Position numbers and translations under genes: made by a program
Notes under the pieces: model-generated
Database searches by the model: none
Seen by the model: only the letters and a program-made list of their open reading frames with translations
What the model was told of the DNA's origin: nothing
NCBI GenBank assembly: GCA_900551245.1
Contig: URVC01000031.1
Span: forward strand, 1-50,362
DNA: 50,362 nt
Direction: 5' to 3'
DNA from: an uncultured bacterium
Lineage (GTDB): Bacteria; Verrucomicrobiota; Lentisphaeria; Victivallales; Victivallaceae
Part shown: piece after piece, positions 33,673 through 42,193 of the stretch
Layout: each line of letters opens with the position of its first letter
Numbering within the stretch: the stretch's first letter is position 1

Positions 33673-34569
33673 CTATTTCTCCAGCACGTTCACGCCGAAG
33701 CCGGTGAGAATCTTCGCCAGCGTTTCACGGTGTTCCGGCGACGGGGAGGGGACATCCGGCAGGGTCACCGCGTGACCGACCGACTCATATTTCGAGCGGG
33801 CGAACGCGTGGTAGGCGAGCAGACGGACGCCGACAAGATGGCGCAGTCCGGCGAGAAACCGCCCGGCGGTGGCGAACTCCTCCGGCGAATCGTTCAACCC
33901 GGGAACCACCGGCATGCGGATTTCGATGGGGACGCCGGTTTCGTCGAGCGTGCGCAAATTTTCGAGAATCCGTTCGTTGCCCCGTCCGGTCAGGCGGCGA
34001 TGGAGGCTGGAATCCATCGCCTTGATGTCATAGAGAAAGAGTCCGGTGTGCGGAAGCACCGTTTTGAACGCCTTCCACGGCACCTCGCCGCAGGTATCCA
34101 CCGCACAGGGAATCTTCTCGGCGTTAAGAGGTTCGAAAAGCTCCGCGCAGAACTCCGGGTGGAGCAGCGGTTCGCCGCCGGAGACGGTGACCCCGCCGCC
34201 GCTTTCGGCGTAGAAGACCCGGTCGCGGAGCACTTCAGCCAGCACCGCCTCGACCGTCATCTCCTGCCCGTAGAGGGTCAGCGCGTCGAAGAGGCACGCT
34301 TCGACACAGCGGCCGCAGCCGATGCAGTTCTTCCGGTCGATGGTGTGAAGGTTCCCTTCGACGTGGTGGCAGGAACAGACGGCGGCGCAGGCGCCGCAGC
34401 CGACGCACTTGCCCTGCCGCAGCGCGATTTCCGGTTCCGGGCGGACGCTCTCCGGATTGTGACACCAGAGACAGCGCAGCGGGCACCCCTTCAGAAACAC
34501 GGTGGAGCGGATTCCCGGTCCGTCATGGACGGCCAGATGTTTGATGCCGACGATGCGAACCGGGTTCAT
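33673..34569 (-). CDS. Glycyl-radical enzyme activating enzyme (radical SAM)
   Basis: The 298-residue protein has the radical-SAM cluster motif CPLRCLWC (C29, C33, C36), then two ferredoxin-type 4Fe-4S motifs (C55-x2-C58-x2-C61-x3-C65 and C82-x2-C85-x2-C88-x3-C92), and GGGVTVSGGEPLLHP, which contacts SAM. The two-ferredoxin insert is typical of activases for glycyl-radical eliminases and decarboxylases; the plain PFL activase lacks it. It overlaps the upstream glycyl-radical enzyme gene by 4 bases and is surely its partner, installing the glycyl radical under anaerobic conditions. Confidence 0.92.
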   Translation of the reverse strand: MNPVRIVGIKHLAVHDGPGIRSTVFLKGCPLRCLWCHNPESVRPEPEIALRQGKCVGCGACAAVCSCHHVEGNLHTIDRKNCIGCGRCVEACLFDALTLYGQEMTVEAVLAEVLRDRVFYAESGGGVTVSGGEPLLHPEFCAELFEPLNAEKIPCAVDTCGEVPWKAFKTVLPHTGLFLYDIKAMDSSLHRRLTGRGNERILENLRTLDETGVPIEIRMPVVPGLNDSPEEFATAGRFLAGLRHLVGVRLLAYHAFARSKYESVGHAVTLPDVPSPSPEHRETLAKILTGFGVNVLEK

Positions 34570-36722
34570 TCCTGCACCTCCGCCTGACGGATGAAGGCGT
34601 CCTGTTCCTCCGGCGAGAGGTCGATGAAGCGGCTGTTCCAGCCGCAGACCCGGACCTGCACGTCGGAGTGTTTTTCCGGCTCCTTCTGCGCCTCGCGCAG
34701 TTCATCGGCGTCCAGAATGTTGAACTGCACCGCGAGTCCGCCGGAGGCGAAGTAGCCGCGCACCAGACCGGCGATCACCTTCGCCCCGTCCGGACCGGAG
34801 ACCGCGCTCGGGTGGAGCAGAATGTCCAGCACCGCCCCGTCCGGAGACTCCGCCTGATCGAGCGAGGCGGCCGAGTTCATCAGCGCAAGCGGACCATGTT
34901 TCTCCATGCCGATCGAGGCGCCGAGGTTGCGGGAGAGGGGTTCTCCGGCAAACCGGCCGTCCGGCGTGGCGGCGCACTTCTTCCCGAAGGTGAAGTTGTG
35001 GTCGATCGACCAGAGCCCGAGCTGGAAGGTGCCGCCCCGGGTGTTGGGGGTGCGGTTGATCTTCTTCGCGAGAAACTCCACAATCCGCTGCCCGGCGGCG
35101 TCGGCCTCCGGATGGTTGTTGCCCCACTTCGGCGACCGCTTGAGCGCCTGCTGGCGCAGGGGGGCGGCGCCCTGCCAGTTGCGGTGCAGCGCGTCGGAGA
35201 GCTGAGCAACGGTGCAGAGTTTGCGGTCGTCGACCAGCGTCTTCACCGCCATCAGGGAGTCGACCACGGTGCCGAGTCCGCAGCACATGACGCCGCTGGA
35301 GTTGTAGCGGGTGCCGGCGTCGGAGACGTCGCGCCCCGATTCGATGCAGTCGCGCATGGTGCCGGAGAGCAGCGGGGAGGGGTTGATCTCCTTCCAGACG
35401 CGCTCATGAGCATTGGTGTTCTCCATCACGCGGGTGAGCATTGCGTCGAGCTGGCGGAAGTATTCCGCTTCGAACTCCTTCGCGTCGGCGGGGAGGCTGC
35501 ACTCCGGGCCGAGCCGGACGCCGTCGAAGGTGCAGCCGTTGTTGAGGACCGCCTCCAGCGGTTTGACCAGATTGCCCCAGGCGGCCATCGAACAGCACAT
35601 TTCACGCCCCATGATCGCCGGTTCATAGCAGCCGATCAGCACGTAGCGGCAGAGGTCCTGCTCCTCCTTGCCGCGACGACGGAACATGTCGAAGGCGACC
35701 TCGTCGTTGCTGAACACCACCGCGGTCCGGCCGGTGCGGACGCATTCGGCCACCTGCAGGAGATTCTTCTCGGGCGTGCCCTTGTGGACGCGGAACGACA
35801 ATTTCGGATTGATCCGGTTCAGCTCCCGGTGGACCTCGAAGCAGAGTTCGGTGAGTTCATTGCAGCCGTCGACGCCGGGGGAAGCGAGACCGCCGAAGCA
35901 GAAGTTCTTGCCGTTCGGATGCATCTGGGCATAAAACTTCGTCCAGTAGAATTTGAGCAGCTCCTTCGCCTCTTCGCGGGTGAGGATTCCGCGCTCCAGG
36001 TCGTGGCGGAGGAACGGCACGTACAGCTGGTCGAAGGTCCCCTGCGAACGGACCGGCTCAAGCTCCATCTCCTGACAGGTATCGTAGATGAGCCCGAGCT
36101 GAAGTGCCTGTCGCAGCGTCTCCGGCGGACGGTCGGCGATGGCATACATCGTTTCGGCCAGTTCCGGGAGCTGTCTGGCATCGGCCAGTGCCGCGAACCG
36201 CAGAATCAATTTGCGCATTGCCTCGAAGACGCAGGCGGCGGCGGCAAGGAAATCCTTCGCCTCCTGATCGTTCGCCTTTTCGAGAGCGGCGAGTGCCCGG
36301 TCGCGCAATCCGGCGGGGCCGAGGGAGAGCACGGCGTACCAGTCGGGCGAGGTGTGGCTCTGATCCATCTGAGAGATGAAGAGGCCGCCGTCGCCGAAGG
36401 CCCGGGTCGACTGAAGCATGGTTGCACAGATATGACTTTCCGCGGCCTTTCTGCATTTGTTATTGAGATCCCAGAGGAGCCCTTTCCCCTCGAGATGGTC
36501 GGAGAATCGGTCGAAGGAGTCGATGCCGATTCTGCCGCGGGTGAGAAGAAGGGCGAGCATTTCCGCCTTGAGGCGGATGAGCGGCTTGTCTTGATGCCGA
36601 GTTTCGTACTCTTCAAGTTCCTGTTTCAACGTTTTTTCATCCGGACCGCTTTCCGGCTCGGTCACCATCGGGTGGTATTGCTGTTCCAGCCGGGTGCGGA
36701 CGGTTTCAAATCTGCTTTCCAT
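34566..36722 (-). CDS. Glycyl-radical enzyme of eliminase type, substrate unknown
   Basis: The 718-residue product follows CAGGAGGATTCC. The radical-bearing loop near the C-terminus reads RVCGWNSRF, with Gly694 as the radical site. The active-site loop is IGCYEPAIMG with Cys365 and Glu367. This C-x-E arrangement is that of glycyl-radical dehydratases and C-N/C-S lyases, not of pyruvate formate-lyase, which has two adjacent cysteines. The protein is shorter than most relatives (about 780-850 residues). No microcompartment or aldehyde/alcohol dehydrogenase genes are near to hint at the substrate. The divergent AraC-type gene is the likely regulator. Confidence 0.85.
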   Translation of the reverse strand: MESRFETVRTRLEQQYHPMVTEPESGPDEKTLKQELEEYETRHQDKPLIRLKAEMLALLLTRGRIGIDSFDRFSDHLEGKGLLWDLNNKCRKAAESHICATMLQSTRAFGDGGLFISQMDQSHTSPDWYAVLSLGPAGLRDRALAALEKANDQEAKDFLAAAACVFEAMRKLILRFAALADARQLPELAETMYAIADRPPETLRQALQLGLIYDTCQEMELEPVRSQGTFDQLYVPFLRHDLERGILTREEAKELLKFYWTKFYAQMHPNGKNFCFGGLASPGVDGCNELTELCFEVHRELNRINPKLSFRVHKGTPEKNLLQVAECVRTGRTAVVFSNDEVAFDMFRRRGKEEQDLCRYVLIGCYEPAIMGREMCCSMAAWGNLVKPLEAVLNNGCTFDGVRLGPECSLPADAKEFEAEYFRQLDAMLTRVMENTNAHERVWKEINPSPLLSGTMRDCIESGRDVSDAGTRYNSSGVMCCGLGTVVDSLMAVKTLVDDRKLCTVAQLSDALHRNWQGAAPLRQQALKRSPKWGNNHPEADAAGQRIVEFLAKKINRTPNTRGGTFQLGLWSIDHNFTFGKKCAATPDGRFAGEPLSRNLGASIGMEKHGPLALMNSAASLDQAESPDGAVLDILLHPSAVSGPDGAKVIAGLVRGYFASGGLAVQFNILDADELREAQKEPEKHSDVQVRVCGWNSRFIDLSPEEQDAFIRQAEVQE

Positions 36723-36751
36723 TTTGGAATCCTCCTGCGTTCCTGCTATTC

Positions 36752-36757
36752 AGTATA
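36752..36757 (-). promoter_or_regulatory. Probable -10 element of the glycyl-radical enzyme operon
   Basis: TATACT on the minus strand, 30 bases before the ATG at 36722. The -35 position reads TTCTAT, a poor match, which would suit a promoter that needs an activator such as the divergent AraC protein. Confidence 0.35.
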
Positions 36758-36821
36758 CCACGAAATGCGGAAAAATAGAATGAACAAAATGGAGAAAAAC
36801 ATATCTTTTCCAGTATTCTGC

Positions 36822-36850
36822 TTGATTTTTTTTGCAGAATCTTCTATATT
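36822..36850 (+). promoter_or_regulatory. Promoter of the first AraC-family gene
   Basis: TTGATT at 36822-36827, 17 bases, TATATT at 36845-36850, ending 29 bases before the ATG at 36880. Confidence 0.55.
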
Positions 36851-36879
36851 CAACCGTAGAAAACAAGGAGAATGGCATC

Positions 36880-37749
36880 ATGCCGATGACGACGTTTCAG
36901 GAACTCAATCTGCAGGCGCACAGCCGACAGCTGAACCTGATTCTGCGGCCGGTTTATTACGGGACGAATCCGGGACGGTGGAAGAGTTGCATGCCGCACA
37001 ACCGCCTGGTCTGCATTCTGGATTCGGACGGGGCGTGTTCGTTTCAGGATGACGCCGAGACGATTCCGCTGACGCCGGGGCAGTGTGTCTTCGTGCCGGC
37101 GTTCCGGGAGATCCTGCACGATCAGAATGAGAGCATGCTTCATTTTTCGGTGCACTTCAATCTGGAGGCGTTTCCCGGGGTCGATCTCTTTCTCCGGCAG
37201 AAACGGAGTTACCACGCGGAGAAGCCGGACTGGATCGCCGCAATCCGGCGGATGGTGGAGCTGCGCGACCCGCTTCAATGGGTTGCCGCGCTTCACGCGC
37301 TGATCTGGGAGGCGCTGAGCACACTGTTGCGGGAGTCGAATGTGACGGCGGAAAATCTGCTCGGCGGATACAGCCGGTATGAGCCGCTCTTTGAATTTCT
37401 GCTCGATCACTGCACGGCCGGCATCGATGTGGCGCAGATGGCGCGGATCATGCACATGAACAAGGAGACCTTCACCAAGAAGTTCATCTATGACACCGGA
37501 CTTTCGCCGAAACGATTTTTCTCGCGATTGCTGGTGAAGCGGGCGGAACGGATTCTCGCCGGTACGGAGCTCTCCATCCGGGAGGTGGCGGACCAGCTCA
37601 ACTTCTGCAACGAGTTCTATTTTTCGCGCTTTTTCCGGCGGCATCTGGGCTGTTCGCCGCGGGAGTACCGCAAGCTCTACCGGGTGCTGGCGGGCGACCC
37701 GGCGGGTGCGGCGGAGCGTCGGGCGGGGGAGGGGGCGGAACTCGCCTGA
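36880..37749 (+). CDS. AraC-family transcriptional regulator
   Basis: The start at 36880 has AAGGAG about ten bases upstream, and the earlier in-frame ATG at 36832 would lie within the promoter. The 289-residue protein has an N-terminal cupin-type sensor (LTPGQCVFVPAFREILHDQN) and, from about residue 175, the two helix-turn-helix AraC domain (VAQMARIMHMNKETFTKKF; IREVADQLNFCNEFYFSRFF; GCSPREYRKLYR). It is divergent from the glycyl-radical operon and probably controls it. The downstream gene is convergent. Confidence 0.9.
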   Translation: MPMTTFQELNLQAHSRQLNLILRPVYYGTNPGRWKSCMPHNRLVCILDSDGACSFQDDAETIPLTPGQCVFVPAFREILHDQNESMLHFSVHFNLEAFPGVDLFLRQKRSYHAEKPDWIAAIRRMVELRDPLQWVAALHALIWEALSTLLRESNVTAENLLGGYSRYEPLFEFLLDHCTAGIDVAQMARIMHMNKETFTKKFIYDTGLSPKRFFSRLLVKRAERILAGTELSIREVADQLNFCNEFYFSRFFRRHLGCSPREYRKLYRVLAGDPAGAAERRAGEGAELA

Positions 37750-37777
37750 GCCTCTCCCCTCGACGCGGTTCCTCCGC

Positions 37778-38833
37778 TTAGAGGAAGTCGGCGAACGGCA
37801 CCTTAAGGAAGTAGAATTTCCGGACCGTGTCGATCGCGAGATAGAGCTTTTCCGCCTTTTCGTCGGCGAATCCGTGTGGATAGGCGACCTGGGTGATGGC
37901 GGGTTTTCCGTTCGGCTGGAGCGGACCGGGGAACGAGCGTGCCAGCGGCAGTTTTTTCTCCCAGGTGGCGCAGTTGTCGGAACTGACCCAGAGCTCCAGA
38001 ACGTCGCGGTACGGATGGTCCGGGGTGCAGACGTTGTTGACGAGCACGTGACGGCCGCGGATGCGGTAGATGACGAATTTGGTGCCGGGGTTCGGGATTT
38101 CCGTGGGGCGGGCGGGGGTCCAGCTCTTCCCGTAATCGAAGCTCTCGCTCTCCCAGAGGACGGCGGCGGGGTGCTCGTAGCGGACGTACATTTTGAGGTG
38201 TCCGGGGTCGAGTTCGGTAACTTCCGGCTCCCAGGCGGATTCGGGCGTTTCGACGGCGCCGTGGAGGGAGAAGCTCTTCCCGCCGTCGGTGGAGCGGAGG
38301 ACGCCGGAGACGAATCCGTTGCCCGGGGCGCGGATGGTATCCCATTTTGTCCGGTTGCAGAACCAGTAGACCGGGAAGATCCAGCTGCCGTCGCTGAGCA
38401 CCTTGCCCTGCCGGACCGAGAAGTTCGCCGGCACGCCCGGAAGCGACACGGGATTGCTCCAGCTTCTGCCGGAATCGTCGGTGAAAGTCAGGAAGGCGCG
38501 CAATTCGGCGTAGACGGTTTCGTAGCAGAAGGTCTGGAAGACGGCGAAGGGGCGTTCGCCTTCGGTGAAAAGTTCGATCCCCCAGGTGCAGCGGAACGGA
38601 TGGCGGAAAAGCAGTTGCGGCTTCGACCAGGTTTCGCCGTCGTCCTCGCTGCGGATGACGGTGGCGACGTTTTCCGGGGCCGGTTCCTGTTTGCCGCCGG
38701 TGTAGAGCAGCGAAATGATCGAGCCGTCCGGCATGCGGCGCGGGGTGGGTTCGCGGCCGAAGAGCCAGGTGGAGTCGGCTTCGAACATCGTGGAAACGGG
38801 GTAGGCGAATTCAATCCGGTCGACGAGTTCCAT
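37778..38833 (-). CDS. BNR/Asp-box repeat protein, sialidase-like, cytoplasmic
   Basis: The 351-residue protein has at least four Asp-box-like repeats (SEDDGETWSK, TDDSGRSWSN, STDGGKSFS, SFDYGKSWTP, and a weaker SSDNCATWEK), the mark of the six-bladed sialidase propeller. No signal peptide is present, so it is likely to act inside the cell on small glycans, or to be a non-sialidase member of the BNR_2 group. A catalytic triad of arginines was not firmly identified. AAGGAG lies upstream. It is divergent from a second AraC-type gene, which may regulate it. Confidence 0.75.
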   Translation of the reverse strand: MELVDRIEFAYPVSTMFEADSTWLFGREPTPRRMPDGSIISLLYTGGKQEPAPENVATVIRSEDDGETWSKPQLLFRHPFRCTWGIELFTEGERPFAVFQTFCYETVYAELRAFLTFTDDSGRSWSNPVSLPGVPANFSVRQGKVLSDGSWIFPVYWFCNRTKWDTIRAPGNGFVSGVLRSTDGGKSFSLHGAVETPESAWEPEVTELDPGHLKMYVRYEHPAAVLWESESFDYGKSWTPARPTEIPNPGTKFVIYRIRGRHVLVNNVCTPDHPYRDVLELWVSSDNCATWEKKLPLARSFPGPLQPNGKPAITQVAYPHGFADEKAEKLYLAIDTVRKFYFLKVPFADFL

Positions 38834-38875
38834 GAAAATTCTCCTTGATTTCGATTTCCGGGTTGCTTTATGAAC

Positions 38876-38904
38876 AATATAGGCTATGTTTCAGCAAAGG
38901 GCAA
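38876..38904 (-). promoter_or_regulatory. Probable promoter of the BNR-repeat protein gene
   Basis: On the minus strand TTGCCC (complement of 38899-38904), 17 bases, TATATT (complement of 38876-38881), about 42 bases before the ATG. The strong -10 with a weak -35 suits activator control. Confidence 0.5.
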
Positions 38905-38942
38905 TTGCAGGAAAGCGGTAATTTCTTTCGATTTTCGACACT

Positions 38943-39818
38943 ATGAATGAATTCGGCGACGAACGGAAAAGGAAGCTGGAGACGCTGTTGGAACCGGCGG
39001 CGGAGGAGACGCTCGCCCGGATTGCGCTGGAGACGGAGCCGATTGTGCTCGGCATCACCTTCTGGAACTGTTTCCGGCCGTGGCGTGTACCGGAGCGGCG
39101 GATTTGCGACAACTTTTTCTACATGACCGTTTCGGGGGAGGAACAGGTGGAGGTGGCGGGCGAGCGGCGGATTTTCCGGCGCGGCGACGCGATGATCGTG
39201 CCGGAGTTCGTGCCGCACGCGTTCGGGCTGGCCGACGGATGCGATGCGTCGAGCCACTTCATCGCCCATGCGCTGGCGGACAACGTCGCCGGGGAGAATC
39301 CCTTCGGCTGTTTTGCCACACCCTTTCTGCACCCGGCGCACACCGACGCGGTGCTGGAACGGCTCACCCGGATTGTCGCGTTGCGGAACCATTCGCCCGA
39401 GGCGGCGCAGCGTCTGATGCGTCACCTCTTTCTGGAGTTGATGGAGGAGGAGGCGGCGGCGGGACGGTTTCGCTTTGCTGAGCGCCGCAGAAGCGATGAG
39501 CGGATCACCCGAGCACTCGCGTACATCCGCGAAAATTTTTCCGGAAACATCGGGGTTGCCGACATAGCGGCGGCGGTGCATCTGGGGGAGGTGCAGTTGC
39601 GCAAACTTTTCCGGCGGGAGGTGGGGATGGGGCCGGCCGCCTACCTGCAGCGGGCCCGGCTGATCCATGCGGCGCGTCTGCTGGCGCGATACGATCTGCC
39701 GCTGGGGGAGGTGGCGCGCCGTTCGGGATTTTCCGGGGAGTGCTATTTTGCGACGTTGTTCCGGAGCGTCTTCGCCCGGACGCCCGGCCAGTACCGCCGC
39801 TACATCCGGGGGCGGTGA
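38943..39818 (+). CDS. AraC-family transcriptional regulator
   Basis: The 291-residue protein has a cupin-like sensor half (VSGEEQVEVAGERRIFRRGD... VPEFVPHAF) and a C-terminal AraC DNA-binding domain (IAAAVHLGEVQLRKLFRREV; LGEVARRSGFSGECYFATLF; TPGQYRRYIRGR). The end is complete and natural. No Shine-Dalgarno sequence is seen before the ATG. It is divergent from the BNR-repeat gene, which it probably controls. The sequence directly after its stop belongs to a foreign fragment. Confidence 0.88.
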   Translation: MNEFGDERKRKLETLLEPAAEETLARIALETEPIVLGITFWNCFRPWRVPERRICDNFFYMTVSGEEQVEVAGERRIFRRGDAMIVPEFVPHAFGLADGCDASSHFIAHALADNVAGENPFGCFATPFLHPAHTDAVLERLTRIVALRNHSPEAAQRLMRHLFLELMEEEAAAGRFRFAERRRSDERITRALAYIRENFSGNIGVADIAAAVHLGEVQLRKLFRREVGMGPAAYLQRARLIHAARLLARYDLPLGEVARRSGFSGECYFATLFRSVFARTPGQYRRYIRGR

Positions 39819-39849
39819 AGCGCGGCTGTCGCCGTCGGAGGTGCCGGGG

Positions 39850-42048
39850 ATGGTGTTCCACGAGCTGGTGGCGCACAAGGGGCTGCGGGAGGTTCTCGCG
39901 CCGGATGCGTTCCACTCGATGCTCGATTGGGTCAGCAGCCGTCACGGCGGCGAGGCGCGTTTCCGCGAGATTGCAGAGCGCTACCATCTCAATCTCGAGA
40001 CGGAGAACGGCAGGCGCGAAGCGGCCGAAGAGTACATCGCGCACCTTGCCGAGGAGAGGAATGAAGCGCTGAAACCGTCGTGGTGGCGGGAGTTTCTGGC
40101 GCAGGTGAAACAGCTGCTCCGCCGTCTGCCCTATCTCGACCGTGTCCGCTGGAGCGACCGCGAAATCGAAACGCTGCTGCGCCGTTCCGCCCGGGCGATG
40201 CGGCGGAGAAACCGCGCCGGGAGAAATGCGGCGAGTGGTTCTGAAAATGATATTTTATTTGCCGCGGCTCTTCGCCGAAAAGGCGCACCGAATACGGCGG
40301 AGAAGAGCGGTCAGCTTCGAGACAGCAATGTTCCGCATGCGGCTGGTTTCATGGAAGCAAACGGGTTGACCGGTAAGAGACTGTATGCGGATTATGAGTT
40401 TCTGCTGGGACGTCATCCGGAGTATTTTTCCACACCGGAAGAGGTAAGAGCTGTTGTGGAATTCGTTCTGGATGCTCCGGAACTTGCAGGGCATATACTG
40501 GATAATCTGGCGTTTGTACGGCAGGATGTTTCCACTGGGAAAATTTACAGGATTGAAATCAGTCCTAGAGTAACTGGGAAAAGAAATCAGATTCGTTCCG
40601 TGCACGAGATTACGGAAGAACAGTATAAAAAAATTGGAGACCGGTTATCTCGCGGCGATGAAACCGCTTCTCCGGACTCGGTACGACATGGCGATGAAGC
40701 CAAGGCAGGCGAGCACCCGAATATGAAGGGGGCCGGTCTCCAAAAAGGCAAAAAAGTTTCTGACTTTCTTCGTTACAATATAAACGATTCTCAAGAAAAA
40801 TCAAGTCTTTCCGACGATTCTTCGCATTTTTCCATCGCGGAGGATTTGCCGAATGCAATTCGACAGAAATTTTCCAGCGGGAAAACCTCTCTGCGGCAGG
40901 TTGCGTCTGGATTCCGCAAAATTGATTTTGAACCGGGAACAGTCAACCTCGATCTCGGCGGCGGTAAATTTGACGAGGGCACCCGCTACCTTGCTGAACG
41001 CGGGGTGACGAACCTTGTGTTTGACCCGGTGAACCGCTCCGCGGAGAGCAACCGGAAAATCTTCGAAGCGGTGAAGAGCGGCGGCGTTGATACCGTTACC
41101 TGCAACAATGTGTTGAATGTGATCGGGGAATCCGCCGCGCGTGACAACGTCATTCTTCAAGCGGCGAAGGCGCTGAAACCGGGAGGCACCGCTTATTTCA
41201 CCGTCTATGAGGGAGACGGCTCCGGCAATGGTCGGCAGTCGCAGGCCGACGCCTGGCAGGAGAACAGAAAGACTGCCGATTATCTCGACGAAATCCGCAA
41301 ACATTTCGCCGATGTATCGTTGAAAAACAAGGTCATCACCGCGCGTTCTCCGCAGGTGGAGGGGAAATTCTCTTTCTGGTCGATGGATGCGACGTTTGAA
41401 AATCCCGTCCGCTTTTCGGAATCCGGTCAGGCGGAGGAGCTGGCAAACCTGATGGCCAAGCGAGTGGCGCCGATTATCCGCGACGCCAACGGGCGCGATT
41501 CTGATGTGCGCGAAGAGGTGCGGACACTGCTTTCGCAGGAGGGGTTCAACACTCCAAGCGCCAGCGACGGGGATAACTCCCTCTTGACTTTTGGCGGCGT
41601 CGCACTATATTCCCTGCAGAACAGGATACATGACAATGACGGAAAACCGGATCGGCAGAAAAATCAATCAGTACCGGAAGGAGAAGAACCTTACCATCAA
41701 GGAGTTCTCCGAACTCTCCGGCATCAGCACCGCTTTGGTCAGCCAGCTCGAACGCGGCATCGGCAACCCGAGTTTGAGTGTGCTTCGCCTCATCAGCCGG
41801 ACGCTGGGAATCTCGCTCTCCTCCCTCTTCCTCGAGGAGATCGACAACGCTTCTCTGATCCGCCGCCGCGAGGAGCGCGAACGCATTCACAACCCCGGCG
41901 AAAAGGACGCCGTCTATTTCAACCTCACCCCCGGCCCGCTGAAGTCCGGCGTCGAACTCCGCCTCATGGAGCTGCCCCCCGGGTGCGAAACCAACGACGG
42001 TTTCTCCCAGCACTTCGAGGAGGAGACCGCCTATCTGGTCCGCGGTGA
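39850..42048 (+). CDS. Remnant of a phage or conjugative-element polyvalent protein (zincin-, nuclease- and methyltransferase-like parts)
   Basis: An open frame runs across from just after the AraC stop; I place the formal start at the ATG at 39850, which has GGAGG eight bases upstream. The order is: a zincin-like segment with HELVAHKGLREVL (an HExxxH metal motif) and GRREAAEEYIAHLAEE; an Arg-rich break; a segment YEFLLGRHPEYFSTPEEVRA that resembles the nuclease-like PBECR domains of polyvalent proteins; then a SAM-methyltransferase-like domain (NLDLGGGKFDEGTRYLAERG, TCNNVLNVIGE, ALKPGGTAYFTVYEGDGSG). Such unrelated domains joined in one frame are typical of very large phage and ICE proteins. 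The recognisable part ends near 41580; beyond 41633 the frame is only a shadow of the XRE gene. Both ends look cut, so it is probably non-functional. Domain names are from memory of motifs. Confidence 0.6.
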   Translation: MVFHELVAHKGLREVLAPDAFHSMLDWVSSRHGGEARFREIAERYHLNLETENGRREAAEEYIAHLAEERNEALKPSWWREFLAQVKQLLRRLPYLDRVRWSDREIETLLRRSARAMRRRNRAGRNAASGSENDILFAAALRRKGAPNTAEKSGQLRDSNVPHAAGFMEANGLTGKRLYADYEFLLGRHPEYFSTPEEVRAVVEFVLDAPELAGHILDNLAFVRQDVSTGKIYRIEISPRVTGKRNQIRSVHEITEEQYKKIGDRLSRGDETASPDSVRHGDEAKAGEHPNMKGAGLQKGKKVSDFLRYNINDSQEKSSLSDDSSHFSIAEDLPNAIRQKFSSGKTSLRQVASGFRKIDFEPGTVNLDLGGGKFDEGTRYLAERGVTNLVFDPVNRSAESNRKIFEAVKSGGVDTVTCNNVLNVIGESAARDNVILQAAKALKPGGTAYFTVYEGDGSGNGRQSQADAWQENRKTADYLDEIRKHFADVSLKNKVITARSPQVEGKFSFWSMDATFENPVRFSESGQAEELANLMAKRVAPIIRDANGRDSDVREEVRTLLSQEGFNTPSASDGDNSLLTFGGVALYSLQNRIHDNDGKPDRQKNQSVPEGEEPYHQGVLRTLRHQHRFGQPARTRHRQPEFECASPHQPDAGNLALLPLPRGDRQRFSDPPPRGARTHSQPRRKGRRLFQPHPRPAEVRRRTPPHGAAPRVRNQRRFLPALRGGDRLSGPR
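41584..41611 (+). promoter_or_regulatory. Promoter of the XRE-cupin gene
   Basis: TTGACT at 41584-41589, 16 bases, TATATT at 41606-41611, ending 21 bases before the ATG at 41633. It marks where host sequence seems to resume after the polyvalent-protein remnant. Confidence 0.6.
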
Positions 42049-42193
42049 GGCGGTGATCCTCTTCGAGGAGGAGGAGTTTCTGCTCCGCTCCGGCGATACC
42101 GTGCGGATTCTGCCGCTGCGCAAACACAAACTGCGCAACCCCGGGCGGGAACCGGTCCGGGTGCTCTTCATCCGGAGCAAGCTCAACTACTGA
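41633..42193 (+). CDS. XRE-family regulator with C-terminal cupin domain
   Basis: The 186-residue protein has an HTH at about residues 8-62 (LTIKEFSELSGISTALVSQL, then IGNPSLSVLRLISRTL) and a small cupin at about 105-182 (LMELPPGCETNDGFSQHFEE, YLVRGEAVILFEEEEFLLRS). This layout matches PuuR-type regulators that sense small metabolites. ATG at 41633 or 41639 is possible; neither has a strong ribosome-binding site. Its 3' end overlaps the convergent thioesterase gene by 7 bases. The regulated genes are unknown. Confidence 0.88.
   Translation, partial: TMTENRIGRKINQYRKEKNLTIKEFSELSGISTALVSQLERGIGNPSLSVLRLISRTLGISLSSLFLEEIDNASLIRRREERERIHNPGEKDAVYFNLTPGPLKSGVELRLMELPPGCETNDGFSQHFEEETAYLVRGEAVILFEEEEFLLRSGDTVRILPLRKHKLRNPGREPVRVLFIRSKLNY

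Noticed and set aside
39667..39849. Extension of the polyvalent-protein frame back into the AraC gene
   Set aside because: That part is an out-of-frame reading of the AraC DNA-binding domain, which is complete and conserved.
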